Below the pieces are notes generated by a model. It had not been told where the DNA came from. It searched no databases and worked only from the letters and a program-made list of their open reading frames with translations. This document shows, piece by piece, positions 23,464 to 31,953 of a DNA stretch of 64,000 nucleotides. Each line of letters begins with the position of its first letter. Position 1 is the stretch's first letter. Source of the stretch: SXNM01 sp964586155 (lineage in GTDB: Bacteria; Myxococcota_A; UBA9042); NCBI GenBank assembly GCA_964586155.1, contig CAZPHC010000024.1, positions 1-64,000 of the forward strand, in the 5' to 3' direction. A program made the translations under genes and the position numbers.

Positions 23464-23871
23464 CTAGATCGCCGCCATCACGCGCTGCAGCTTCTGCTTG
23501 ACCGCCTCGGCCAGCGGCGCGACGTCGGGGCGGGCGACGACCTCGAACATGGCGACGGGATCGATGGCGGCCACAGCGGTACCCGTCGCGGTCGCGGCGA
23601 CGACGACGTTGCACGGCAGCAGCAGGCCGACGCCCGCTTCGGCCAGCAACGCCTCGCGCGCGAGGCCCGGGTTGCAGGCGCCGAGGATGACGTAGGGCTC
23701 GGTGTCGTAGTCGAGCTTCTTCTTCATCGTCGCGCTGACGTCGATCTCGGTGAGGACACCGAAGCCCTCGGTCGCGAGCGCGGCCCTGGCCCGATCGACG
23801 GCTTCGGCGAACGAGACGCCTTCGAGGTGGCGGTGGATGCCGTAGGCCGGCGCTTGGCTGAGGTCGAACAT
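23464..23871 (-). CDS. DUF302 domain protein
   Basis: A 135-residue cytoplasmic protein of the DUF302 family. The recognisable pattern is an early SFAEAVDRARAALATEGFGVLTEIDVSATMKKKL, followed by YVILGACNPGLAREAL and then LLPCNVVV, which is the usual order in the family. The two conserved cysteines (in GACNPG and LPCNV) are kept. The biochemical role of DUF302 proteins is not established; some are found with copper or redox genes. It lies alone between two unrelated genes and has AAGGAG-like sequence upstream of the ATG at 23871. Confidence 0.85.
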   Translation of the reverse strand: MFDLSQAPAYGIHRHLEGVSFAEAVDRARAALATEGFGVLTEIDVSATMKKKLDYDTEPYVILGACNPGLAREALLAEAGVGLLLPCNVVVAATATGTAVAAIDPVAMFEVVARPDVAPLAEAVKQKLQRVMAAI

Positions 23872-23941
23872 CGTCGTCTCCTTGTGGTCGGGCGGGTCGA
23901 TGCCCGCGCCGATCAGAGCCGGCAGCTGTGTCGATCGTTAC

Positions 23942-23965
23942 GCGGCGCGGAAGCGCCCGCGCCGC
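23942..23965 (-). terminator. hairpin downstream of the NAD-dependent reductase gene
   Basis: GCGGCGCG and CGCGCCGC form a perfect 8-bp stem with an 8-base loop, beginning 27 bases beyond the stop at 23992 in the direction of transcription. No T tract follows. It may also lie in the leader of the DUF302 gene. Confidence 0.4.
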
Positions 23966-23991
23966 GGGCCGCAAGGGGGCAGACGGCGGGC

Positions 23992-25074
23992 TCAGCGCCG
24001 TCGCAGGCGCGCCCAGCCGCCGCGATCGAGCGAATCGACGGTGGCCCGCAGCGAGTCGGCGAGCGGCGCCCAGCGGAGGCCCAGCTCGGTCTCGGCGCGG
24101 CTGTGGTCAAAGCGCAGCGTGTTGCCGAGCAGCTTGCGCATCGTCGCCGGGTTGGCGCGCTTGTCGAAGCGGGTCGCGAGCAGGATCAGCGCGTCCGGGG
24201 CCGTGATCGTCGGCCACTTCGCCTGGGGGTAGAGCTCGCGCAACAACGCGGCGGTTTGCTGCATCGACGCCTCGGGGCCCGTGACCAGGTAGCGGCCGTG
24301 TGCCGATTCGCGGACCAGGGCCTCGACGTGGGCGTCGGCGACGTTGACCACGTCGACGTAGCTGAAGTGCAGCCGCGGCAGCACCGGGAACGCGCCCGTC
24401 ATCAGGCCGGCGATCGTGGCCGGGCTGCTGCGCATATGCGCCTTGGCGTAGAGCGTGCCGAGCACGTAGCCGGGGTTGATGACGACGACGTCGAAGCCGC
24501 CGCGCGCCGCCTGCGCCTCGGCCAGCTCCCAGGCGCGGCGCTCGGCGAGGGTCTTGGCCAGGCCGTAGGGGTCGGTCTGCAGCGTGCTCTCGGTGTTCCA
24601 ATCGCCCTCGTCGAAGACGTGGCCGGCGCGCGCGTCGGCGTAGCGCAGCACCGCGACGATCGACGAGGTGTGCACGATGCGGCGGACGCTGCCGCTGCGC
24701 TCGGCGGCGGCGTAGACCGTCTCGACGCCGCGCACCGACGGGTCGACGATCTCGCGCTGCGGGTCCTTGGCCGCAAGTCGCGCCACCGCCGCGACGTGGG
24801 CCACCGCGGCGCAGCCGGTGAACGCGGCGTCGTAGCTGCCCGGCTGCATCAGGTCGCCGGAGCCGACGTCCAAGCGGCCCTGCGCCTCGGCGTCGAGGTC
24901 GGCGATGGCGGCCCGGATCGGCGCGGTCTTGGCCGCGTCCGCAGCGTCACGCACCACGGCGCGGACGGCGAAGCCGCGCTGGAGCAGGCGGCGGACGACG
25001 TGCGCCCCGACGAATCCCGAAGCGCCCGTGACGGCGACGCGCTCCCCTGGCTGCAGGGCGTGCTGGCTGGACAT
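23992..25074 (-). CDS. NAD(P)-dependent epimerase/reductase (extended SDR, dihydroflavonol-reductase type)
   Basis: A 360-residue extended short-chain dehydrogenase. The nucleotide-binding motif GASGFVGAHV is at about residues 17-26. The catalytic set follows the family: Ser137 in VHTSSIV, and Tyr170 and Lys174 in DPYGLAKT. The sequence resembles the dihydroflavonol 4-reductase / 3-beta-hydroxysteroid dehydrogenase / cinnamoyl-CoA reductase group more than sugar epimerases (INPGYVLGTLY, FSYVDVVNVADAHV). Substrate unknown. I chose the ATG at 25074, with GGAGGG about 3 bases upstream. Longer readings run into an unrelated antisense region. It is divergent from the AmpG-like permease. Confidence 0.85.
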   Translation of the reverse strand: MSSQHALQPGERVAVTGASGFVGAHVVRRLLQRGFAVRAVVRDAADAAKTAPIRAAIADLDAEAQGRLDVGSGDLMQPGSYDAAFTGCAAVAHVAAVARLAAKDPQREIVDPSVRGVETVYAAAERSGSVRRIVHTSSIVAVLRYADARAGHVFDEGDWNTESTLQTDPYGLAKTLAERRAWELAEAQAARGGFDVVVINPGYVLGTLYAKAHMRSSPATIAGLMTGAFPVLPRLHFSYVDVVNVADAHVEALVRESAHGRYLVTGPEASMQQTAALLRELYPQAKWPTITAPDALILLATRFDKRANPATMRKLLGNTLRFDHSRAETELGLRWAPLADSLRATVDSLDRGGWARLRRR

Positions 25075-25191
25075 GGACCCTCCGCGGCGTGTGGCAGCGC
25101 GCCCGTGGCGTGCGGGCGGCGCGTCGCTTGATGCCACAGGCGGGCCAGATGTGCGAGGCGCGCCAGCCCTCCGACCTGGTGCTGCGCCGTT

Positions 25192-26616
25192 GTGTCGTTT
25201 GATTGCGCCGGATCTGCGCTGCGGTATCGTGCGGCGGGCGCCGCCACCTCCGGTCGGGCACCCCGCTGCGAGGGCGTCATCGGCGACACACTGCGCATCC
25301 TGCTGAGCCGCCGCATGCTCGTGACGCTGCTCTGCGGCTTCTCGTCGGGCATGCCGCTGTTCGTGCTCTACCAGCTGGTGCCGGCGTGGCTGCGCGATCG
25401 CGGCGTCGATCTGACGACGATCGGCCTGTTCGCCCTGGTCGGACTGCCCTACAACTGGAAATTCCTCTGGGCGCCGGCGCTCGACGCCTTGCGGCCGCCG
25501 GGCACGCGCGCGTGGTTCGGCAGCGGCGGCACGGCGCGTCGCCGAGGCTGGGCGCTGTGGAGCCAGCTCGGCTGCCTCGCCAGCATCGCGGCGCTCGGCT
25601 GGTTCGATCCGGGCGCCGAAGGGGGCACGAGCGTCATCGTGCCGTTGGTGCTGCTGGTGGCGTTCGCCTCGGCGAGCCAGGACATCGTGCTCGACGCGTA
25701 CCGCCGCGAGCTGCTGCCCGACCGCGAGCTCGGCCTCGGCAACTCGCTGTTCGTCAACGCCTACCGCCTGAGCTCGCTGGTGCCCGGTTCGCTGGCGCTG
25801 ATCCTCGCCGACCACCTGCCCTGGTCGGCGGTTCTGCCGATCGTCGGCGCGTTCATGCTCGTCGGTGTGGTGGCGACGCTGCTGATGCCCGAGGTCGACG
25901 TCGACGTGCCGCCGAGCCGAGGCCTGCGCGACGCGGTGCTCGTGCCGCTCAAGGCCTTCGTCGACGCGCGCGGACTGCGCGGAACGCTCGCGATCCTGGC
26001 CTTCTTGTTGCTCTACAAGCTCGGCGACAGCATGGCGACGGCGTTGGCGACGCCATTCTACCTCGACATGGGCTTCAGCAAGACCGAGATCGGCACCATC
26101 GTCAAAGCCTCGTCGCTGTGGGCGAGCCTGGCGGGTGGCACCATCGGCGGCATCTGGATGCTGCGCATCGGCATCCACCGCGCGCTGTGGTGGTTCGGCC
26201 TGGTGCAATTCGGCTCGATCTTCGGCTTCGCCGGCCTGGCATGGCTCGGCGCCGACCCGACGCCGTTGACGACCCTGACGACCCCGGGCAGCGGTGCCGA
26301 CGCCGTCGTGGTCACGGTCGGCCACGCCGCGCTGGTCGGCGTCGTCAGCTTCGAGTACCTGGGCGTCGGCCTCGGCACCTCGGCGCTGGTCGCGTTCATG
26401 GCGCGGGCGACGGATCGCCGCTACACCGCGACGCAGCTGGCGCTGCTGACCAGCCTCGCCGCGCTGCCGCGCACCTTCGTCAACGCCACCACCGGCGCGT
26501 TGGTCGAGTCGGTCGGCTGGGTCGCGTTCTTCTTCATCTGCGCTGCCGTGGCGTTGCCGGGCTTGCTGATGCTGCCCGTCGTCGCGCCTTGGAACGAGCC
26601 GCAGACCGAGGCTTGA
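25192..26616 (+). CDS. AmpG-like PAT/MFS transporter
   Basis: A transporter of up to 474 residues with about 12 transmembrane helices, resembling the AmpG/PAT branch of the major facilitator superfamily. Marks of the group are GFSSGMPLFVLYQLVPAWL in the first helix, GLPYNWKFLWAPALD and ASQDIVLDAYRREL. AmpG imports muropeptides for peptidoglycan recycling, while other PAT members carry acetyl-CoA or unknown solutes, so the substrate is not certain. The start is uncertain: the frame opens at a GTG (25192) with no ribosome site, while the next ATG (25315) leaves almost nothing before the first helix. It is terminated by a clear hairpin at 26653-26684. Confidence 0.8.
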   Translation: MSFDCAGSALRYRAAGAATSGRAPRCEGVIGDTLRILLSRRMLVTLLCGFSSGMPLFVLYQLVPAWLRDRGVDLTTIGLFALVGLPYNWKFLWAPALDALRPPGTRAWFGSGGTARRRGWALWSQLGCLASIAALGWFDPGAEGGTSVIVPLVLLVAFASASQDIVLDAYRRELLPDRELGLGNSLFVNAYRLSSLVPGSLALILADHLPWSAVLPIVGAFMLVGVVATLLMPEVDVDVPPSRGLRDAVLVPLKAFVDARGLRGTLAILAFLLLYKLGDSMATALATPFYLDMGFSKTEIGTIVKASSLWASLAGGTIGGIWMLRIGIHRALWWFGLVQFGSIFGFAGLAWLGADPTPLTTLTTPGSGADAVVVTVGHAALVGVVSFEYLGVGLGTSALVAFMARATDRRYTATQLALLTSLAALPRTFVNATTGALVESVGWVAFFFICAAVALPGLLMLPVVAPWNEPQTEA

Positions 26617-26652
26617 GCTCGTGCGTCTGGTCCCTGCACGATGGGCAGGAGC

Positions 26653-26684
26653 CCCCTCGCGACGGCGGATGACGTCGCGAGGGG
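26653..26684 (+). terminator. rho-independent-like hairpin after the AmpG-like gene
   Basis: A perfect 11-bp stem (CCCCTCGCGAC / GTCGCGAGGGG) with a 10-base loop, 36 bases after the stop. No T run follows, but the stem is strong and lies in the only gap before the next gene. Confidence 0.6.
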
Positions 26685-26727
26685 CACGCGCCGTGGCGGA
26701 GCCGGACGTGACGGCAAGGAGGCTGCG

Positions 26728-26976
26728 ATGACGGGATCTTGGTGCGGGGCGCGACAGGCGGCTTGGGTCGCGCTCGTGGGGACGGTGGCGGCGCCGTTGG
26801 CAGCGATGGCCGACGTCATGCCCGGGCCGAGCTGCAAGTGCAGCGTCGCCGGCGGCAGCGGCGCGATCTCGCTCGGTGGCGCGCTGGTCGTGGTCGCGGC
26901 GGTCGCGGCGGTGGTCGCGCTGCGCACGCTGCAGCGGCCGGCGGGGGCCTCGCGGGCCGACACGGCGCGCCGCTAG
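26728..26976 (+). CDS. very small MYXO-CTERM-like anchored protein
   Basis: An 82-residue protein with an excellent ribosome site (AAGGAGG, 5 bases before the ATG). Residues 1-27 are a signal peptide ending near AMA/DV. Only about ten residues (DVMPGPSCKC) separate it from a small-residue stretch and a second hydrophobic helix (GGALVVVAAVAAVVAL), followed by a basic end. A Cys-x-Cys just before a C-terminal helix and basic residues is the layout of the MYXO-CTERM sorting signal of Myxococcota surface proteins. Here almost no passenger domain is present. Function is unknown. It could be a decoy, a substrate of the sorting machinery, or a tiny membrane peptide. Confidence 0.7.
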   Translation: MTGSWCGARQAAWVALVGTVAAPLAAMADVMPGPSCKCSVAGGSGAISLGGALVVVAAVAAVVALRTLQRPAGASRADTARR

Positions 26977-27010
26977 ACCGCAGCACGCCGCGTCGGCCTT
27001 CCCCGCGGGG

Positions 27011-27265
27011 CTACTTCTTGGGCTGGCAGCTCTTGGTGCTGGCGCCCGAGACGCCGTTGCACTGCTCGGTCGACTCGCAGTCGGTGTCGGCGGTGCAGCT
27101 CTTGCGGCAGACGTTGCTGCCACCGCTGATCTGGGTGCAGATGGCGCCGTCGACGCATTCGTCCTTGGAGCCGGAGGTGTCGCAGGTGTCGCCGATCTCG
27201 GCGGATGCGCAGCCGAGCGCGAGGATGGTCAGGGTCGGGGCGAGCAGGCGGGCGATGCGGGTCAT
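27011..27265 (-). CDS. small cysteine-rich lipoprotein
   Basis: An 84-residue lipoprotein with a signal peptide ending in LALGC (Cys19). The mature part is only about 65 residues with eight further cysteines (GDTCDTSGSKDECVDGAICT and a C.KSC..DTDCE..EQC pattern), enough for four disulfides. The AAGGA before the ATG at 27265 sets the start. The spacing resembles small inhibitor-like or Dickkopf-like Cys modules found repeatedly in larger Myxococcota lipoproteins, but no function can be assigned. It is convergent with the small MYXO-CTERM-like gene and divergent from the next exported protein. Confidence 0.75.
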   Translation of the reverse strand: MTRIARLLAPTLTILALGCASAEIGDTCDTSGSKDECVDGAICTQISGGSNVCRKSCTADTDCESTEQCNGVSGASTKSCQPKK

Positions 27266-27467
27266 AGCGGATCCTTGTCGGCCGTTGAGCGGCCAGGAGG
27301 GGAGGCACGCGCGTTCTGCCGCAAGCCGTTGGGTTCCACAAGCCCGCGCCGGCACGCTGGACGGAAGGCCGCCGCGCGCGGATGCTCGACGGGCGCAGAT
27401 CGCAAGACGCGCTCGTGCGTCTCGTCCTGGCCCGCACGCTGCGGACCGTTGCCTGTTGGAGGACACG

Positions 27468-28232
27468 ATGTCGAACCTTCGAACCCCCCTGCGTCTCGGC
27501 ACGGCCGGATTGCTCGCCGTGGCGTTGGCGCTGCCGATCGCCGCGTCTGCCGGCAGCAACTTCAAGTCCAGCCTGAACGGCCCTCGCGGTCAGTGGTGGG
27601 CGCGCACGCCCCTGCAGGGCGCCGAGCTGGTCGTTCGGCCTGACGCGCTGCGGATGTCGTTCTCGCTGACGCAGGTCAAGGACGATCCCGAGGCGGCGTT
27701 GGCCGGGATCGAGGCGGTCGCCGCGCTGGTGCAGACGCGCTTTGGCGACGTTCGCGGGGCCAAGGCGGTCGTCGAGCTCACCGCGACCGACGTCGGCGTC
27801 TGGACCGACGACAAGGGCAAGAACGCGACGCCGCTGGTGAACGTCCGCGGCGAGGTCGAGCTGCCCCTGCCGGCCGACGCCGATCTGCTCCAGCGCGCCC
27901 GCTGGCTGACGTCCATGGTCAAGCTCCGCGATCAGCTCGCGCACGACCACGGCGACGCACGCAAGGGCGTCCACTTCGTCGGCTACGGTCCGACGCCGGT
28001 GGTGCTGGAGCCCGAGGCGCATCGTGCGGCTCTGCTCGGCCAGTGGGCCAAGCGCATGCAGGAGTTCGTGGCCGCGGCCCAGACCGCCGGCACGCCGCTC
28101 GCGGTCGTGGACTGCCGCGCGCCCGGCGCGGTGCAGACGGTTCCGCTGTCGCTCGACGCGATGAAGTTGTCGATGGCGCTGGAGTGTCGCGTTGATGCGG
28201 CTCGGGCTGCGTCGGCGCCGTCGTCGCGCTAG
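27468..28232 (+). CDS. exported protein of unknown function
   Basis: A 254-residue protein with a clear signal peptide (TAGLLAVALALPIAASA, cleavage near residue 28) and TGGAGG upstream of the ATG. The mature part mixes beta segments (AVVELTATDVGVWTD, VNVRGEVELPLP) with helical ones, and has a two-Cys C-terminal region (VVDCRAPG, ALECRVD) that could form one disulfide. The alternation faintly recalls SIMPL/DUF541 periplasmic proteins, but the match is not strong enough to claim. Its neighbours are small exported proteins. It is followed by a short tandem repeat and a palindrome. Confidence 0.75.
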   Translation: MSNLRTPLRLGTAGLLAVALALPIAASAGSNFKSSLNGPRGQWWARTPLQGAELVVRPDALRMSFSLTQVKDDPEAALAGIEAVAALVQTRFGDVRGAKAVVELTATDVGVWTDDKGKNATPLVNVRGEVELPLPADADLLQRARWLTSMVKLRDQLAHDHGDARKGVHFVGYGPTPVVLEPEAHRAALLGQWAKRMQEFVAAAQTAGTPLAVVDCRAPGAVQTVPLSLDAMKLSMALECRVDAARAASAPSSR

Positions 28233-28257
28233 GCGGAGCGTGGTTGCGAGGCACTCG

Positions 28258-28322
28258 TCGCGAGGTGCCCTGTCGCGAGGTGCCCTGTCGCGAGGTGCCC
28301 TATCGCGAGGTGCCAGGCACCT
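28258..28322. repeat. four 15-bp tandem repeats ending in a palindrome
   Basis: Four copies of TCGCGAGGTGCCCTG start at 28258, 28273, 28288 and 28303; the last is altered. The last copy runs into AGGTGCCaGGCACCT (28308-28322), a perfect 7-bp-arm palindrome. Palindromes of this GGTGCC/GGCACC type resemble dispersed REP-like elements in GC-rich bacteria. Here it could also end transcription of the preceding gene. Confidence 0.75.
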
Positions 28323-28379
28323 TGCAGATCCGTTCCGGATCGGTTGGTCGCCCGCACCCGCACCACTGTCGAGGTCGCC

Positions 28380-28877
28380 ATGTCGCCGTCAACGCTGCTC
28401 GCTCTGGTCTGGTTGCGCCGCGTCGTGATGGTGCTGCTGCCGGTGTACGTCGGGGCGCTGCTGTCGAGTTGGACGACGGTGCTGCCCGAAGACGTCGCGG
28501 ATGGGCTGCTGCTGCTGCATCTGCCGGCGATCGGCTGCTTCGGCCTCACGCTGCTGTTGGCGCTGACGAGCAAGATCGACGTCCGCGGGCTGCTGGTGGC
28601 GCCGGGCAACCGCCATTGGACGGTGGCGTTGTTCACGGCCAGCAACGTTGGTGCGCTGGGCATGATGACCAAGCTCGGCCAGGGCAGCCCGTCGCGGCAT
28701 GGTGATGGCTATGCGCTGCTCAACCACGGCGATGTCGTGCGGGTGCTCAGCGAAGCGGAGTTCTTGCAGGCCACCACCGACCAGGTCGCGGCGTTTTCGT
28801 GTTTGTGGGTGGCGTTTGGATTCGCGAGTTTTGCGGTGTTGACGGTGGTTTTGCGGGGGGTTGCTGCACGAGCTTGA
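28380..28877 (+). CDS. small integral membrane protein of unknown function
   Basis: A 165-residue protein with four likely transmembrane helices: about residues 5-28, 40-62, 75-95 (weaker) and 138-160. A polar loop of about 45 residues between the third and fourth contains HGDGYALLNHGDVVRVLSEAEF. GAGGT precedes the ATG at 28380. No family recognised. The base composition drops near its 3' end, where it borders the AT-richer remnant downstream. Confidence 0.65.
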   Translation: MSPSTLLALVWLRRVVMVLLPVYVGALLSSWTTVLPEDVADGLLLLHLPAIGCFGLTLLLALTSKIDVRGLLVAPGNRHWTVALFTASNVGALGMMTKLGQGSPSRHGDGYALLNHGDVVRVLSEAEFLQATTDQVAAFSCLWVAFGFASFAVLTVVLRGVAARA

Positions 28878-28879
28878 GT

Positions 28880-29009
28880 GGGAATGCCATTGTGTCTGGT
28901 AATCCGACGCTGGCCTTGTCGACTTCCATGCTACTCGGACGGCAGCTTTCACCTTGCCATTGCTGTCGAGTTCGAGTGGAAACAACTCGTATTGATCTGC
29001 AATAGCCAC
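28880..29009 (-). pseudogene. possible decayed gene fragment in an AT-richer patch
   Basis: This stretch is visibly poorer in GC (near 55%) than its surroundings. On the minus strand, a GTG at 29009 opens a natural-looking peptide (VAIADQYELFPLELDSN, then GKVKAAVRV). One frame over, a second natural-looking stretch follows (MEVDKASVGLPDTMAFPLKLV). The two would join if one base were shifted near 28935-28945. Neither continues beyond the end of the neighbouring gene. I read it as a frameshifted remnant of an acquired gene, but the evidence is slight. Confidence 0.25.
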
Positions 29010-29081
29010 GTGATGTGGCGCGAACGCGGGCGCGCATCAAATGGATTCGGTCTCACGAGGTCCAAGTGCGGGATCGCGAAG

Positions 29082-29906
29082 CTAGAACCGCAACGCCAAC
29101 GCCACAGACCGCGGCCCGACGCCGACCTGCCACGCCGTGCGCTCGGCCGGCGCGCTCAGGTGCATCCAGGTGGCCCAAGCACCGAGGCCGACGCCGACCG
29201 CGCTGAGGGCGACGCCGGCGGTCCAGGTGCGCTCGGCGCTGTCGAACTTGCTGTTGTAGGCCTTGATGTCGGCGTCCGTGGCGATCTTCATGCCGGCGGC
29301 GTCTTTGCTCTCGTTGCTGCCCAACACGACCAGGGCGACACCGGTGGCGGCACAGGCCACGCCCGCGGCGGTGACGACCCAACGTGGCCACGCGGCGGGC
29401 CCGTCCTTGGCGACGCCGGCGGTCGGGGCGCTGCTGCCGTGGACCTGGGGTTTGTCGCTGGACGCGCCATCGCCGGGCTTGGCATCGCCGGGCTTGGCAT
29501 CCGCGGGCGCGGCGTCGCCGCCGGCGTCCTTGAGCGCGGCGAGGTGCTCCTTGGCCTTGGCGATGCCCGCGTCGTCCTTGGCGATGGTCAGGTACAGGCG
29601 GAACAAGCCCGCCGCCTCGCCGTTCATGCCCGCTTCCTGGTAGGCGCGCGCGGCGTTGAACACCAGCGGCGGCTGCGGGTCCTTGGCGTACGCCTGCATG
29701 AAGAGCTTGGCGGCTTCTTCGAACTTCTTCGCGCGGAACTTGTCCTTGGCCTGCAGCGCGAGCGCCTCTGCGGCGCTTTGGGCTTCGCTGCTGCCGGAGC
29801 TCGCGTCGGGGGAGGTGGTCGGGCGCGGCGCCGCGCTGGCGGGGCTTGGGCCGAGCGCGAACGTGCCGAGCAGGGCCCAAGTCAGCAGGGAAGTGGCTCG
29901 TCGCAT
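29082..29906 (-). CDS. TPR-containing exported protein
   Basis: A 274-residue protein with a signal peptide (SLLTWALLGTFALGPSPASA). A helical segment at about residues 45-125 reads as two to three tetratricopeptide units (AKDKFRAKKFEEAAKLFMQAYAKDP, then LVFNAARAYQEAGMNGEAAGLFRLYL). An Ala/Asp/Gly-rich linker with PGDAKPGD repeats follows, and then two transmembrane-like helices (about 175-195 and 235-255). The order matches a common Myxococcota family that sits beside Ser/Thr protein kinase genes. The kinase gene upstream on the same strand ends 77 bases before it, so the two are probably co-transcribed. It may be a partner or substrate of that kinase. Confidence 0.8.
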   Translation of the reverse strand: MRRATSLLTWALLGTFALGPSPASAAPRPTTSPDASSGSSEAQSAAEALALQAKDKFRAKKFEEAAKLFMQAYAKDPQPPLVFNAARAYQEAGMNGEAAGLFRLYLTIAKDDAGIAKAKEHLAALKDAGGDAAPADAKPGDAKPGDGASSDKPQVHGSSAPTAGVAKDGPAAWPRWVVTAAGVACAATGVALVVLGSNESKDAAGMKIATDADIKAYNSKFDSAERTWTAGVALSAVGVGLGAWATWMHLSAPAERTAWQVGVGPRSVALALRF

Positions 29907-29982
29907 CGCGTCGCTCCGGCGGTGGTTGTTGCAACCAGGATCCGTCTGCGAACGTAGAACCTTGCGGTGATCGGGTCAATCG

Positions 29983-31953
29983 CTAGAGCAGCTCGTACGC
30001 GCCGCTGTTCTTGGGCTTCGGCTTGTCGGATCGCGGCGGCTTGGGCGGCTGCGGTCGCGGTCTTGCCGGCGGCTTGGGTGGTGTGCGTCGCGCGGTGGGC
30101 TTGGACTCTGGCTCCGGCTCCGGCGTCGGCTCGGGCGCGGGCGTCGGCTCGGGCGTCGGCTCGGGCTCGGGCGTCGGCTCGGGCGTCGGCTCGGGCGTCG
30201 GCGCGGGCGTCGGCTCGGGCGTCGGCTCGGGCGTCGGCGCGGGCGTCGGCTCGGGCGCTGGCGTCGGCTCGGGCGCGGATGCGGGTGCCGGCGTCGGCGC
30301 TGCTTCGGCTTCGACCGGCGCCACCTCGGCCGGCGCGACCGACGCTGGCGCCGCAGCGACCGGCGTGGCCGCCGGCCGCGTCAGCAGCCAGCCAGCGAGG
30401 CCGAGCACGACGATGGCGACAAAGACCAACCCACCCACCAGCAATGCCCGGCTCTGCGCCGGCGGCTCGCTCGCGCCCGAGGCCGTGGTTGCGGGCCGAT
30501 CGTCGCGGGCGATGGCGATCACGTCGGCCATCACCGTCGGCGCGTTCGCCGGCGTCGGCAACGGCGCGGGCATCGGCGTCAGGTCGTCGGGCTGCGCGCT
30601 GGGCGCCGCCCTGGGCGCTGCTCGTGGCGCCCGCGGCGCCGGTGGGCGCGTGGCGACCGGGGCTCGGGCCTTGCCAGGCGGAGCGCTCGGTGCCGGGGCC
30701 GGGCTGGCGGTCGCGGCGCGCTTGGGGGGCCGCCTCGCCAACTCCGACGTGACCATCATCTCCTGGCCGACCACGTCGCGTTCGCGCGTCTCGGTCTCGT
30801 CGTCGACCGCGACGGCGGCCATCGTCGGAGCCGAGATTTCGGCCTGGCGGGCGCGTCGACGGGCGAGCTCGTGCTCGTCGTCGACCTCACCTGCCGGCGA
30901 ATCGGTGATGACGTCGGCCTCGAGCGTCGGCGCCCAGACCTCGCCGCTCGGTGCCGGTGCGACCGCGCTCGGACTCGGCGCAAGCGCGGCCTCCAACGCC
31001 TCGCGCATCGCGATCGCGCTCTCGAAGCGGTCGCCGACCTTCTTGGCCGTCGCGCGCTCGATGCAGGCGACAAAACTCTCGCTGACCGGCACCTTCGCCG
31101 TGATCCGCAGGTCGGGCAACGGGTTCAGCTGGTGTGCCAGCAGGATGCTCATCGCGCTGTCGCCGACGAACGGCGGCTGGCCCGCGACGCAGCAGTAGAG
31201 GATGCAGCCGAGCGAATAGAGGTCCGACCGGCCATCGGCCTTCTCGCCGCGCGCTTGCTCGGGGCTCATGAACGTCGGCGTGCCCATCGCCATGCCGGTC
31301 TGCGTCAGCTGCGAGTCGTGGGCGCGAGCGATGCCGAAGTCCAAGACCTTGATGATCGAGGGCTCGCCGACGATCTGCACCGCGATGAGGTTGCCGGGCT
31401 TGAGGTCGCGGTGGACCAGGCCGGCGGCGTGGGCCTCGGTCAGGCTGCGGAGCACCTGCACACCGATCGAGACCGTCTCTTGCTGCGTGAGCGCCTTGCC
31501 GGCCTTGTCGGCCTCTTGCAGCATCGACTCGAGCGTCGGTCCGCGCAAATGCTCCATCGCCATGAAGAGCACGCCGTCGTCCGTCTGGCCAAAGTCGTAG
31601 ATGCGCACCGTGTTCGGGTGGCTCAACGACGCCGTGACGCGCGCCTCTTGCAGGAAGCGCTGCACCAAGTCCGGGCCGCTGCTGGCGAAGTCGCCGAGCA
31701 TCACCTTCACGGCGACGCGCTGGCCGGTCATCAGGTGCTCGGCGGCAAAGACCGCGCCGAATCCCCCCTGGCCGAGGATGCCTTGGATCTTGTAGCGGCC
31801 GCCGATGACATCTCCGACCGCGAGCGCCTTGGTTTCGCTTCCCTTGAGCGCGTGTTGGAAGGTCGGCGAGCCGTCGGTCGGGCACATGGCCGCGTCGGTC
31901 CCGGCGCCGCAACGCGGGCAGTAGCGTGACCAAGCTGGGGGCTGGGTGGCCAT
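29983..31953 (-). CDS. transmembrane serine/threonine protein kinase with zinc-ribbon N-terminus
   Basis: A 656-residue Hanks-type kinase. Residues 12-27 form a short zinc-ribbon-like motif (CPRCGAGTDAAMCPTDG). The kinase domain (about 54-325) is complete: the Gly-rich loop LGQGGFGAVF, Lys83 in VAVKVM, Glu103, HRDLKPGN (181-188, catalytic Asp183), DFG (205-207) and MGTPTFMSPEQ in the activation segment. A long Pro/Ala linker leads to one transmembrane helix near residue 510 (LLVGGLVFVAIVVLGLAGWLL). An extracytoplasmic PEPTPEPTP region and a basic Pro-rich tail follow. The ATG at 31953 is preferred over a TTG one codon earlier. The TPR gene follows it on the same strand. Confidence 0.92.
   Translation of the reverse strand: MATQPPAWSRYCPRCGAGTDAAMCPTDGSPTFQHALKGSETKALAVGDVIGGRYKIQGILGQGGFGAVFAAEHLMTGQRVAVKVMLGDFASSGPDLVQRFLQEARVTASLSHPNTVRIYDFGQTDDGVLFMAMEHLRGPTLESMLQEADKAGKALTQQETVSIGVQVLRSLTEAHAAGLVHRDLKPGNLIAVQIVGEPSIIKVLDFGIARAHDSQLTQTGMAMGTPTFMSPEQARGEKADGRSDLYSLGCILYCCVAGQPPFVGDSAMSILLAHQLNPLPDLRITAKVPVSESFVACIERATAKKVGDRFESAIAMREALEAALAPSPSAVAPAPSGEVWAPTLEADVITDSPAGEVDDEHELARRRARQAEISAPTMAAVAVDDETETRERDVVGQEMMVTSELARRPPKRAATASPAPAPSAPPGKARAPVATRPPAPRAPRAAPRAAPSAQPDDLTPMPAPLPTPANAPTVMADVIAIARDDRPATTASGASEPPAQSRALLVGGLVFVAIVVLGLAGWLLTRPAATPVAAAPASVAPAEVAPVEAEAAPTPAPASAPEPTPAPEPTPAPTPEPTPEPTPAPTPEPTPEPTPEPEPTPEPTPAPEPTPEPEPESKPTARRTPPKPPARPRPQPPKPPRSDKPKPKNSGAYELL
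30117..30290 (-). repeat. PEPTP-coding repeat in the kinase gene
   Basis: Imperfect short repeats built on GGCTCGGGCGTC encode an alternating PEPTPEPTPAP tail outside the membrane helix of the kinase. Pro-rich spacers like this often cross or contact the cell wall. Length could vary by slippage in steps that keep the frame. Confidence 0.75.
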
